DNA of 64,000 bases from Parelaphostrongylus tenuis (lineage: Eukaryota; Nematoda; Chromadorea; Rhabditida; Metastrongylidae): contig JAHQIW010003830.1 in NCBI GenBank assembly GCA_019055375.1, positions 62,001-126,000 of the forward strand, written 5' to 3'. Both the position numbers and the translations under genes were made by a program. Shown in pieces: positions 34,000-44,455 of this stretch; positions within the stretch are counted from its first letter, which is position 1; every line of letters starts with the position of its first letter. The notes below the pieces were generated by a model. The model made no database searches and was not told where the DNA came from. It worked only from the letters and a program-made list of their open reading frames with translations.

Positions 34000-36990
34000 A
34001 ATCGGATGCCAGTCACATTTTTTAAAATTCGTTGGTCATTTTAAAGCACGGAGCAACAGGAATATGCATATTAAGAGATTTTATCTTGATTATGGAAAAA
34101 TTTTCTCATATTCGTTCGTTTCATTTTTTGCATTGTTTTGCTTTCTTATGCAGTCGCCTTGTTCATTCCAGATTAAGTGAATTATAATACTTCGCCTTAT
34201 TTTCTTAGATAATATTCCAACCATTGTTCTAAGGTCTACTTTTTCAAATTTTGCAATAAGATGTCAGAATTCTAATAGTCTTTAGCTTCGCCTATATAAC
34301 AGTGTGCAGTTTTCATCTTTCTTACTTTAATTTCATCGTCCAAGCAATTTAAGATAAATGTAACATTTCAACATCTTCTCCTAATGTAATCTTCGTAACA
34401 ATTTGATGTTTTCTTGGTATCCCGTCGTAATTTGATAGCTACAACAGCAGAACAAGTGCTAATTTTGCTCATCTGCAGTAGAAATCCCTAAAGTTCGTTA
34501 AAAACCGCTACAAAAGAGGCAAAATTTTCGATATGCAACTTTTGCAGAAATCATAGTTCATGTGCCGAACATGAAGCTCCTGAATGTCGTGAGCTTCCAC
34601 GACCGTTTTTCCTTTTACTAGCTATTTTGTTGGTAAATAAAAATAAGACAAAGTGGTCTTTGGTAATTTCACAAATATCAGCTGTGTGTGGTTGAGATCA
34701 ATCCAAACAATGATGATACTAAAGTAAACCTTGTTAGTAGTAGTAATATTCAAAGAATCTTCCACACTAACGATCAACAGATAGCAGCAGAACAACAAAG
34801 AAGTGCTTCAAAGTTTTAAGACCAACCAAAGCAGCGTTGTACGATATTTGTCTTAGGAAACAGGTGGCTTCAGAAAGTAGGCTTCCTCCTGCTGCTGCTG
34901 ATTCGACATATATTCAGGGCTGCACACCGAATATTTAATTGCTTGTGAGCTTACCATACGCTTACATTTCGAAGCTTAAAGAGCCGCCTAGCAAATTGGC
35001 CGCCGTCCATTCCGCGAAGAATCGTTGAGCTATATAGGGGGATGTCTTACAATTACGACAGTAATCGCCTCATGGGCTTCAATTCACTCTCTTTGCAGGG
35101 AACAACAAGGAAAAGTTGAAGAAGTGTAGCAAAAGGTTACTAAAGTTGCAAGGCCATATTCTAGGGTGCAAAAATCTGGAAAGCTTGAAGGGTTGATTTG
35201 TGCTCAAAACGCTCGCACACTTGTTTCCGAACTTTGTATTGATGATCTAAGTGAGATCAATAAAAAATGCAAGGTGCAATTCAAGGACTAAGAACAATGT
35301 CAGCTAACCAACCGAGCTTAATAAAAAATGCTCATTAGACAGTTTTCATGGTACCACATCGGAAATTATTCGCAAATCATTTAGCAGAAGCGCTATCGAA
35401 TGCCTTCTTGAACACGAATTTACACATGAGCCCCGACGTCTTCGAGAAACTAACAGTCTTAATTAGACGTTAAGAATGTGTCGAAAAACAACTTCCTTCC
35501 CCTACGTCCCAACGTCAAGCGCCATCCAAACGAGGTTCCATAGCAAAATAGAGCACATCGTAGTTAATCGAAGGATCTGGTTAACCTTGTTAAGACGGGG
35601 TTATCGTATGAGCCTGTTGAAAATTTTATGCGTAAGCTTCAAAACAAGATGCTAGAAAACCATTTTGAATTGGAGTTTGTATAATAATTTCGTTACTTTT
35701 GCGAAGAACTGTCGTTTGTATTTGGTTTAGTAGAAATGATATCTACTTATTCAATACGTTTAGTACCAAGTAGTGCTGATGAAGTGCGGCTGAAAAGTGA
35801 GCAAAGGACATTTGTTTCCAGAACCGTGAACTGATTTAGAAAGTGGAGCTGTGTGAAATGCAGAAAGTTAATGCCTTGCGTCTAGAATTGCACACTCTGA
35901 ACAGTAGAAATAAGATATAATCTCAGGAAAATATCAATAGTATCACTCACAGAAGTTACAGAACTGAGAAAACCATCCGAATTATCGGCTTTAACTTCTC
36001 AACTTTGAGGATATTGGCCTCCGACGCCCAGATCGGGCGTTTGCTGGGCGTTTGTCATTGAAAAAAATGAACAAATTGTTTCGTAGGCCGTTTCTTCATG
36101 CTAGGGTGGTACAGCTTTTTATTTATATCAAACTTCTAAAAATTCCACATGTTAGCAGAAAATGTAAACCCTCTTGTTATACCATGCTTGTTCAATGTGG
36201 AGTATATAGTTGAGTACATCGAATTTATATTTGAATATCAGGGCTTGTAGTGTGCTGTATCCACGCGCTTGAGATGCAACGTCTTCTGTTGTTTAACCAG
36301 ATTTTCAAAGAACATTCGACAACTCAAATCTTAGTGGTCTTAATCCATGTTTTACTACAAGAAGGCCTGTTTAGTAGATCGAAGCAGCAAAATTAAGATT
36401 ACGTCTCACTTTTGGCGCGCATTTTCTGTTCGGTTAGTGTTTGTGGATGGGTTTTCACCAGAATTCTATTACTTATTCGAGTGTTGGAGATACGTTGACT
36501 CTGAAACTTGGTTCGGCTTCTTGCAAATTCATGGCGATATGTAAAAGCGCAAAAATTATTACGTTTGGCACTCCTAGACACGACCACATAGCAAAGATCG
36601 TGTTGTATTACATAAAAATGAGTTTTTTGAACATAAGGAAAATTTTCAACCAAAAACCAAAATCCCTCTCAAATCGCGCTGCGCGCGATGATACCCAGTG
36701 GTGCCCCAAAGGATGCGATTTTCGTCATTTATTTAAGAATTTATTCTACTTTTCGGGAAAAAAGAATTTCTTGGCGTTACGCAGTTGTAGAGATTACTTT
36801 CTTCTATAGTTATATAGATAGTAACTTCCAAGTTTTATTTATGGTACCAATCAACCTCGTTTTGATGTTCAAACAATGAGCTAATTGCTTTGAGTGCGAA
36901 ATGTAACGTATTTTTTTCTCATCCAGCCCTCCGTGATGACCTTTTCGGTAGCCAGGCCAAGTTTCGGAATCATGAAGATAAAGGATGAAA
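34000..36990. other. No supported gene
   Basis: AT-rich downstream flank of the Thr-rich gene. A distal AATAAA at 34636-34641 is the first noted after its stop. ORFs at 36347-36879 overlap in several frames with no domain. 34800-35700 has coding-like patches full of stops and may be decayed mobile DNA that I could not identify. Confidence 0.4.
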
Positions 36991-36994
36991 GATA

Positions 36995-37262
36995 AAGCCT
37001 CAAAGTTGATCAATTCTTGAGGAATGTCCAAAGCGTCCGGCTCCGTTCGTAGCAGCGTCTGAGGTAATTGTATGTTTACCCGGTCTTTACAATGACTAGC
37101 GCTGGCCTTCCGCTGTACTGAATCAGTGCTGCTTATCTTCCTGGGCAAGTCTGGTACCAATTTGCCAACCCCGGATAGATGAATGGCTTGGTGAACCATG
37201 CGCGCGAGATCGAACCATTGACCTTGTGTTCGACGCAGAGCACCTCTAACCACTGTGCTAAT
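36995..37262 (-). repeat. tRNA-derived SINE
   Basis: On the minus strand: box A (agcacagtggttagagg), box B (ggttcgatctc), then gttcaccaagcca, aggataagcagcactga-like and gaattgatcaa segments in the order of the copy at 28250-28562. The 147-codon ORF at 36810-37253 (-) is its translation and is not a gene. Confidence 0.7.
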
Positions 37263-37384
37263 TGATCATTGTCATAAAGATATGCTACAAAATAATTATT
37301 CAGTTGTTATGTATGTGTAATTATGTATTTAACTGTTATTGAAAGTTCAATGAACAGCCGAGCTAAATGACAACTTGCAAGCAA

Positions 37385-37660
37385 TGTGTGCTGGAGTAAA
37401 ACGTAATTTGCGCTACGTTGTTGCTACAGCGCAGTAAGAAGCTATTTCAAGAAACAAACGCGGGAATAGAATTATCATTTTTTAAGCTATCGAATGATTG
37501 CAAAAACTTTGCAAAGAACTCTGCCTTGCTAAAAAGCCAAGCAAACATGACTGAAACACCCACCGTACTATCAAAAACGAAACGTAATTATCTCTTCGTT
37601 GCTACAGCGCACTAAGAAAGCCGTTTCAAAAACGGTTACAGTAGTTTCTTTAGGTATTTA
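37385..37660. repeat. Family-C repeat copy
   Basis: Two occurrences of a cg(c)ttgttgctacagcgca(g/c)taagaa block lie about 180 bases apart, with taagctatcgaatgattgc between them. This matches the inverted arm of the array at 25080-26150. A partial core (gctgctacagtagcc) also occurs near 38117. Confidence 0.5.
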
Positions 37661-38614
37661 ACGACTTCTTCAAATCTAAAAAGTCTATGTACCACCTGAA
37701 AACCAAGAGAAGACCAGTCTACCATTTTTGGTACACTTAGTCCCCAAAGGGCTAATTTCAGGGATGCTATGGTTCATCGTCATTAAAAAACCAAAAGAAC
37801 CGCGCTTCCACACAGAGCGAAGGCTCACAGATTGGCCATTATTTGATACCCTTCTGCTTACTAAATGCCCAGTATTACATTTCCACGTGAGTCATTACCT
37901 GCAAAAGTTGCAAAATACACAAAGCGGGACACAGCAAGACGTTCTCAAGAATAATTCTATATGATACATACATACGATTGCGGTACTCAGCTATGTAACA
38001 CCAAAGTGCATAATACTGCCTTGTTTCTTTTTAAACGACCTAGAAGCTTATTAAGCTCTTATTTTTGATAAAAGCCATTATGAACGCTCTAAGCGACTCA
38101 TTCGTTGTAGAAAGTTTTTGCGAGCTGCTACAGTAGCCACACTTTACATCGAAATGTACAATTCACTACAAGTCACTAGCATCATTTTCCATAACTCTTG
38201 AAAATGTCAAGTGAAAGTTGAAATGCGATAACAGGAGAATGAAAGTAGGAGGAAGTAACTATACTTGCTCCGCTTCCTAAATGATATGATTGTCATAAGA
38301 CCATGCATTGGAGAGTTAAAACTGATCCTAGCCGATTTGGGCAACTTTTTAAGAATATTGTCTTGGCGATCTTCATGGGGACCTGGTCAGATTTTGGTGT
38401 CCGATTAACTATCAACAAAATGGATACTACTCTAAGCGTGTCTATGTCGAGAAGTGAGTATATCGAAGCACTTACACTTAAGTAGGAGAGAACGAGCATT
38501 TCTCGAAGCTCTCCTGTGTTGATTATCAATGCAGATCCACTACTGTATATGAAAATAAAAAGGTCAACGATAAAGCTTAGAACGTTAACGAATCCCTGAA
38601 CGATGCGCCCTACA
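37661..38614. other. No supported gene
   Basis: A 111-codon minus ORF (38293-38628) is hydrophobic in its N-terminal half. It has no recognisable transporter or receptor signature and no splice context, and partly overlaps a SINE. Nothing else was identified. Confidence 0.35.
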
Positions 38615-38838
38615 TTTGACTTCGTCAAGTATTGAGATGTTTTGATACATATGTCACCACTACAGTGACTCGCGATGGCCTACCGATGTATTACGTCAGT
38701 AGTGCTATCCTCTCAACCATGTTTGATGTTGTTTGCCGACCTCGCAGAGATGAAAGGCATGGTGAGCGTGATCGAACCATCGATTACCACATGTGTGTTG
38801 CAGGGCACCTGTTAACCACTGAGCCACATTGGCTTCTT
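38615..38838 (-). repeat. tRNA-derived SINE
   Basis: On the minus strand: box A (tgtggctcagtggttaac), box B (ggttcgatcac), then aggatagcactactgacg and ggccatcgcgagtcactgta, as in the other SINE copies. The 3' tail is shorter than in the 28250 copy. Confidence 0.65.
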
Positions 38839-39774
38839 TTATGAGTGTGTTGAGAATAAGGTAGATAGAAAAAGTTAAACATTCTAAGGCAAATGGTGAT
38901 TAACAGACATTACGATTAGGTACCACAACATCTCAAACGCATTACAGTATGACTGTTGACCTGATGGTAAGAATTCTCCACAAAACTACCAAGAAAACAC
39001 TCCGTTCGAATCCCTGGAACAAGGAAAATTCACCACTCTCACAGCGACAAATGGAGACACAGAAACATTGCGACTAGAAATGCTGAATGTACACACATGT
39101 TGCTGTTTCGACTCCGCATGGACCAGCCACGGCTCCCATCCAACCGGTGTCAGCAAATTGCTTGTCACCAAATCTTTTTCGGAAGATGTTTCCACACAGT
39201 ATGCCTGAGGTGAGAACACTTGGAGCGTTTTAGTGGAGCTGCCCAAGGGGAATCAATTTGACCAGTATTCGACAGTTTTCTCTAATACATGCAAAGTCAT
39301 AGCAGTGGCAATGGCTAATATTGAAATTAAAACTGGATTGTGCATTTTTCCACCATTGCACAACTTTTTGCATGCGCACAGCCATGTTATTATTTTTATT
39401 ACTGTTTTTACCATACATCATTACCACCATTGTCACCATAAATATGCTATTATTATTATTATTTCCGTCATTATTTTCATAACTGCGACTGATTTTACAT
39501 TCGAACAGGTAATTAGTGATAATTAACAATAAGTATAATAATTAACAACACGGGTTTTCCGCTCAACGACATCGTATTTTGTACAATCAAAAACTTCTGT
39601 ATAGCCTAGGGATTTTTAATCAAATTCAGCAGATTCAACAATGCTTGCAAAGGTATCTTTTCTTTGCATCTAAGCATAGTTTTTTCTATTCATATGTACA
39701 ATAAACTCTGATTTCCTCTCTCATGAGCATAAAGGTATTCAGAACACAGTCACAGGTGGAAGTGAGCAAAAGGC

Positions 39775-39972
39775 TCAGAGCTTGGCACGAGAAACGGAAG
39801 ATCGGTTGCCGTATGAACAGACCTCAGCGACAACGTCTCCAGGTGTCATAGCGGAGAGTCGTGCCACAGTTAACGTTGGAGTCACATCGAAGGGGGGCAT
39901 TCGCTGCAACACAGCCATTGCCGTCATGATGCACATCAGCGCCGTTACACCGTACGTGTGTGCTTCTTCGAA
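39775..39972 (-). CDS. Possible terminal exon of a minus-strand gene
   Basis: A strong acceptor on the minus strand (tcatttgcag) opens into 65 codons in phase 0 ending in TGA. The composition is coding-like and GC-richer: FEEAHTYGVTALM, a 16-residue hydrophobic run, then MPPFDVTPTLTVARL. An internal GAG|GTCTGT could be a donor instead of reading to the stop. No family was recognised and no upstream exon was linked. The opposite strand is also open over this span, so strand assignment rests on the acceptor. Confidence 0.35.
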   Translation of the reverse strand, partial: FEEAHTYGVTALMCIMTAMAVLQRMPPFDVTPTLTVARLSAMTPGDVVAEVCSYGNRSSVSRAKL

Positions 39973-42248
39973 CTGCAAATGACAACAATGAGAATAATCT
40001 AAGAGAATGTTTTGAGCCTTAGACTGATATCTCAGTAGCTTCTCATTCTCTCACACTACGTTGATGTTGTAGCTAAGTTCAAAAAATACTCGATTGAAAG
40101 GCAATATCTACATTCTTATTAAGAGCCGCAAGCCATCGACTGAAAAACTGGATAGGACCACATTCCACTTTGTCATGACCTGTGGCTCTGATGAGGCGAC
40201 TAAGACTGCCAAGCGTACGTAAGCCACTAGCAGATTAACGCAAAAAGACTTCACACATTTTCTCAGACTATACTGAACGTTTACAGCAAAGTTTAAAGTC
40301 AGTCGATTGAAAAACATTGAGAATGTCAACAAACGATAGCACCTTCTGGGGCTAATACGTGGTTGGTCAATCAAAATTCCTGGAAAATTAAAAGAAAAGC
40401 GAAGTACTTTAGTTATCCGAGTACAATTTCTTCATGTCTGTTCAGCAAAAATCTTCGTACCTTTCGCGCGTTGCTACTGCTTCTGATTAAGGAGATCGTC
40501 TTCTTTATAGATGTTATAGACTGCTCGTCAAGTCTGTTCTCCTTCCAGTCTTCGAGATAGCAGAGTTAATGCGTTCCCACTGGGATTTCAAGAGAGCGTT
40601 GGTGGAGAGGAACGAATCAGCAATTTGCTTTCTGATGAGATGCACCGATAACCACGCCGCTGTTCCCTCCATCCTCAATCTCACTACTATTGCAATTACT
40701 GAGACATGAAGTCGAAATTTCGGAAAAGTGAAGTTGTTTTTTACAGGAAATTACTATTTGAAAAGAAAAACTACCATTGCGTCACCGAGGCCGCTGCTCT
40801 GCTACCACTTTTTCTGCAACATAAGGTATCAAAACTGTAAGCAAAAAACGTCAACGGGTTTGGCATCGTAAGCATATGTTGACAATGAGCCCACTTCAGC
40901 TCCTCTTGAGGTTTAGAGCTTTGCTTATAACTATACATTGATGGATCCACAAAGTCATAAGACTAAAACACTGTTAAGTGGGCGGTGGAATGAAGACTTC
41001 TTGTAGACTATAAAATGAGATAGTTCATGAAAAATTCACTTTAGAAAGGCAAAATTCAACATGTCCGCCGACCTCATCAATTATTCATTGAAATAGACAA
41101 GTGCGGTCTTATGATAGATTTCCAATCCATCAGCGGAATCCATACAATGAATATTTCAATTCCGTCAGCGATCGAGCGCCTTTCGTATTTCGTTAGCCGC
41201 CTATTTCGTGTCAAACTGTCATCTTCTCGGGTAATAAAGGTGGTCCATGAGACGATTTGGCCAATGTATTGCAGCTGTTCTGTCCATTACATTCATGGAT
41301 TTGTTGCATAGCTGTGATACAGCTGCATGGCAAAAAGAAGCATCGCTCACGTATTCCAAAGGAGCACTGTAGAAAAACAATTTCAAATCAGCTGCCACTT
41401 GCCTTAGAAAAAAATTTTTCGGTCATTTCGACAAAGTTTCTAATGAATAAATTCTGTGCTTCTTACGGCTTAAACGTCGACATTGAATAATCAAAGCAGA
41501 AAAAAGTCGGATATCAATGCTAAATATTTTCTCATTATCTAACAGATAATAGGCTTTAGTAGAGAGAGACAGTAAGCCATGATTAAGAGGCACTAAACAC
41601 TCATAGCACTTGCTCCGACAGCGATAAAACCAAATCTATACAGTATGTTACCCAAAAAGATCAGTGGTTGAGTTCAATGAGGCTTCCTCTCTGGATCAAA
41701 ATCTTCTTCGAATCCGTACCATTGGGACTGGCCAATCGTCTTGCAATGAAAGTACCACTATATTTGTATAAATAGGCAGCAACATAGCGACTCACTCAAC
41801 GTTACGCAATCCTCCGAAAGATAATTTTAAAAAATACGATTCAATTTACTCTTCCTTTTATCTTGAACTGAAACAAGAGTAATTGGGTGCTGATATTTTG
41901 CATTTAGAGTTTTGAATTATGCTACCACCCTTTAAACGACTACAAACGTTTAAAACCGTTCTTAGCGCCGATTTGAGCGTAGAGATTAGTTAGAATCAGC
42001 TTGGGAATCATTCGAATGAGCTCGAGGAACACTTACAAATCCGAGCTAGTTAGTCTAATAATATGATGGTGGGCCGATTGCACTATATGTGAAATATATC
42101 AAGGAAACATTGAAACAAATAGAATCTAACACTTATGCTCTTGCAGATCAAGCAAGTTGCATAGAAAATCTTTTAGTCATTGATTCACAATGATTTAGAT
42201 TTCGTAGGTCTTGAAGTAAGAATCTTCAAAAACCCATTATTTTTATGC

Positions 42249-42254
42249 TTTATT
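42249..42254 (-). terminator. Possible poly(A) signal of minus gene at 42.4-43.1 kb
   Basis: TTTATT on the plus strand is AATAAA on the minus strand, 167 bases beyond the stop codon at 42423-42421. Confidence 0.5.
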
Positions 42255-42420
42255 TAGAATTAGGAAATGAGTACTGACGATAGCAAGGGCACGAACTTTT
42301 CTGACGTCTAAGCCAGTCGGGTGACCTCTATCGATATGCGTATATGGGCTCGTAATTTGGTGTAAAACCGATTTATGAATGCTTCCAAGCATACAAAATC
42401 TGTTTTGCTTTCACGTCATT

Positions 42421-43067
42421 TCAATTCGGCTTGCTTGGTAATATATCTTCGCACAGTGTTTGAATGTCGATGAGCAATTTACGAACGCGAAAACTGTGGA
42501 CGGCATAGTTGTGGTTGAGATTGAATGAGGTGTGAAGCGAGTCGTCGAGAAATCGCTCCAAAGCCACCCAAAATGTTCGCTGTACTTCATGTACGTTAAG
42601 TAGTGGAACAAATGGACGCCTGAAAGAGAAAATTTTGGCGCCACTTGGGATGATTTATCGGATGCCAAGTTCAAATGGTAAAATTTTGATGTTCTTGTCA
42701 CCAAAATCATCATATTGCTCTCAACTTCATATTCTATTATTCTCAGCTTTATTTTGCGATATTTTATTCTAATATCGACGCCATGTGCAATAGACGCTAG
42801 TCATTTCTCCTCATTCAGATTCTACTTACATTGTCTCATTGCTTGAAAGTCTCTCTCTGCTCGCCGTTCGACAAAAAAACGTCATCAAGAGGAAAATTTG
42901 ACTTGTGTAATGTCACACACTATGACTGATGAATATTCAAATTTAGTAAAGTCGAACTGAACTCACCGCAGTAGTGCAACTGTGGGATGTATCAGTATTC
43001 CGAAACTAGCTCGAAACGATGGCAGACTACCCAACAACACAAAGTCGTCCGACTTCAATCCCACTTC
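42421..43067 (-). CDS. Unrecognised protein, last two exons (5' incomplete)
   Basis: Exon 43067-42967 follows acceptor ttccag and ends at donor CG|GTGAGT. Exon 42619-42421 follows a strong acceptor (ttttctctttcag) and ends in TGA. The intron is 347 bp and the phases match. The joined C-terminus is 99 residues: EVGLKSDDFVLLGSLPS, a moderately hydrophobic stretch (FGILIHPTVALL), then RPFVPLLNVHEVQRTFW and VRKLLIDIQTLCEDILPSKP. It looks like an all-helical C-terminal region without a membrane span. I do not recognise the family. The longer overlapping minus ORF at 42411-42713 is a different, less protein-like frame and is rejected. Upstream exons should lie at higher coordinates but were not found. 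Confidence 0.65.
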
Positions 43068-43822
43068 CTGGAATTTTTTCAAGATAAATACATTGCTTGG
43101 TTAAGAAGAGCACAGCGACCATTCACTTTATTACTTATTAAAATAAATAAGGAGAGGAAGTCGGCTCGAAATTTATTCATGTTTGCTTACACGGACTTTT
43201 TGCTTGAATTCCCTCAAATTCTTCATTATCTTAAAAATTTATGTTATTGGAAATTGCCCTTCACGATCTACGCCTTATTTGATTTGGAACCATTTCTTAC
43301 AGCATCGTTCTAATAATAGTTTAGATCAGATGAAAATTTGAAACAACGTATTAATTACAGCCTAAGAGAAACGCAATTTGATATTACATGTCCAGCTAAC
43401 ATGAAATCAAGGAGTGCAACTTTTTGTCAAGAAATTAAATTATCCTTTTTCAAAACCTTGTGCGTGGTTGCTACATCTTCTCCCAAAACCACGACTAAGG
43501 GTCGGACGATTGCGCCATTTTTCGAATTCAAACAATGCACTATACCAAACCATACCAAATTGTTTATCTAAGATTTCTTGTAAAGATTTAACTCGTAAAA
43601 CAATCTAGATTTCTACTTACTGAAATCAGAACTTACTGACTCAAACTCCTTATACAGGAAATGTGGCCTGCGTGTTGTCTCACACTGTGATTGATGAACC
43701 TCATCAAATTAGAGATTGAATTTGTGATAAAGGGGTTATATCATGAAAAGAAAGAGAGTCTGAATTTCAGAAATGAAAAACACTTTGTCATGGATTTGTT
43801 TCCTAATTTGAGCAAGGTTTAT

Positions 43823-44054
43823 TTAACCCTTTGAGAAGCAGCGTTGATGGGCAAGCTGCTTCGCGCCGTCGCTTGCGCGGCACCCACAGAGGTAACATCT
43901 GCGTCTCCGTGCAGGGATGTCATTGTCTGTGTCCGCCTTCACATGAGATGCATCGACCTTCTCGCGAGACGCGACAACCGTCATTGCAGTAGCTGATCAG
44001 ATTTGACGCCTCGAGACACGTACGAAAGGTGCTGGGTGGTCTTCAAAGGGTTAA
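43823..44054. mobile_element. piggyBac-type MITE with TTAA ends
   Basis: The 232-bp element begins TTAACCCTTTGA and ends TCAAAGGGTTAA: a perfect 12-bp terminal inverted repeat with the target tetranucleotide TTAA at each edge. TTAA targets and CCC-starting inverted repeats are the hallmark of piggyBac-family transposons. The interior is GC-rich and noncoding, so it is non-autonomous. A decayed relative lies at 14443-14652. Confidence 0.75.
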
Positions 44055-44169
44055 TCATAGTATGTGACAACATATAGGTGACGTTACCTATATAAAGGAT
44101 TCAACACGGTTTTCTTCGAAGGTGAGTATTGTATTGATTTCTGCTTTGGAGTTTCACTAGATTTAGGAA

Positions 44170-44455
44170 TTTCTTAAAGCGCGTGCTGCTCCTGCGTAGA
44201 GGTACCGTGCGGCGTACAAGTGGTCGATGGTTCGATCGCGTACCGAAGACTCTCCAAAAACTTCCACCCTTCTAACGTCGTCAATTTGGTAGCAGACTTT
44301 TGCCAAGATAGCATGACTTGATGCATCGGTGGGACACCAAAAGTCATTGTAAAAGCTAAATATGTATTCAGACACTTCTAACGAATATTGATCACTTCGC
44401 ATGCACGGTGCATTCTCCACGGATTAAACAACGCCAGGAGTTTTGTAATTTCCAG
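44170..44455 (+). repeat. tRNA-derived SINE
   Basis: It shows a degraded box A (gctgctcctgcgtagagg), box B (ggttcgatcgcgta), then the family body and 3' end (agcatgacttgatgcatcggtg, caaaagtcattgtaaaagc, aacaacgccaggag). The ORF at 44163-44420 (-) is antisense to it. Confidence 0.65.

Noticed and set aside
36810..37253. 147-codon minus ORF
   Set aside because: It is the translation of a SINE that has box A and box B and matches several other copies.
38293..38628. Hydrophobic 111-codon minus ORF, possible receptor
   Set aside because: There is no recognisable receptor motif and no splice context; a minus-strand SINE overlaps its start. Chance is more likely.
39230..39529. Asn-rich minus ORF
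   Set aside because: It is generated by an ATT-type low-complexity tract with no domain.
40776..40826. Possible minus-strand exon after gcttacag
   Set aside because: It ends in a tRNA-like box A (gcctcggtgacgcaatgg), and its phase gives a stop when joined to 39972.
42411..42713. 100-codon minus ORF
   Set aside because: The frame that follows the strong acceptor at 42620-42621 is more protein-like and splices in phase with 43067-42967.
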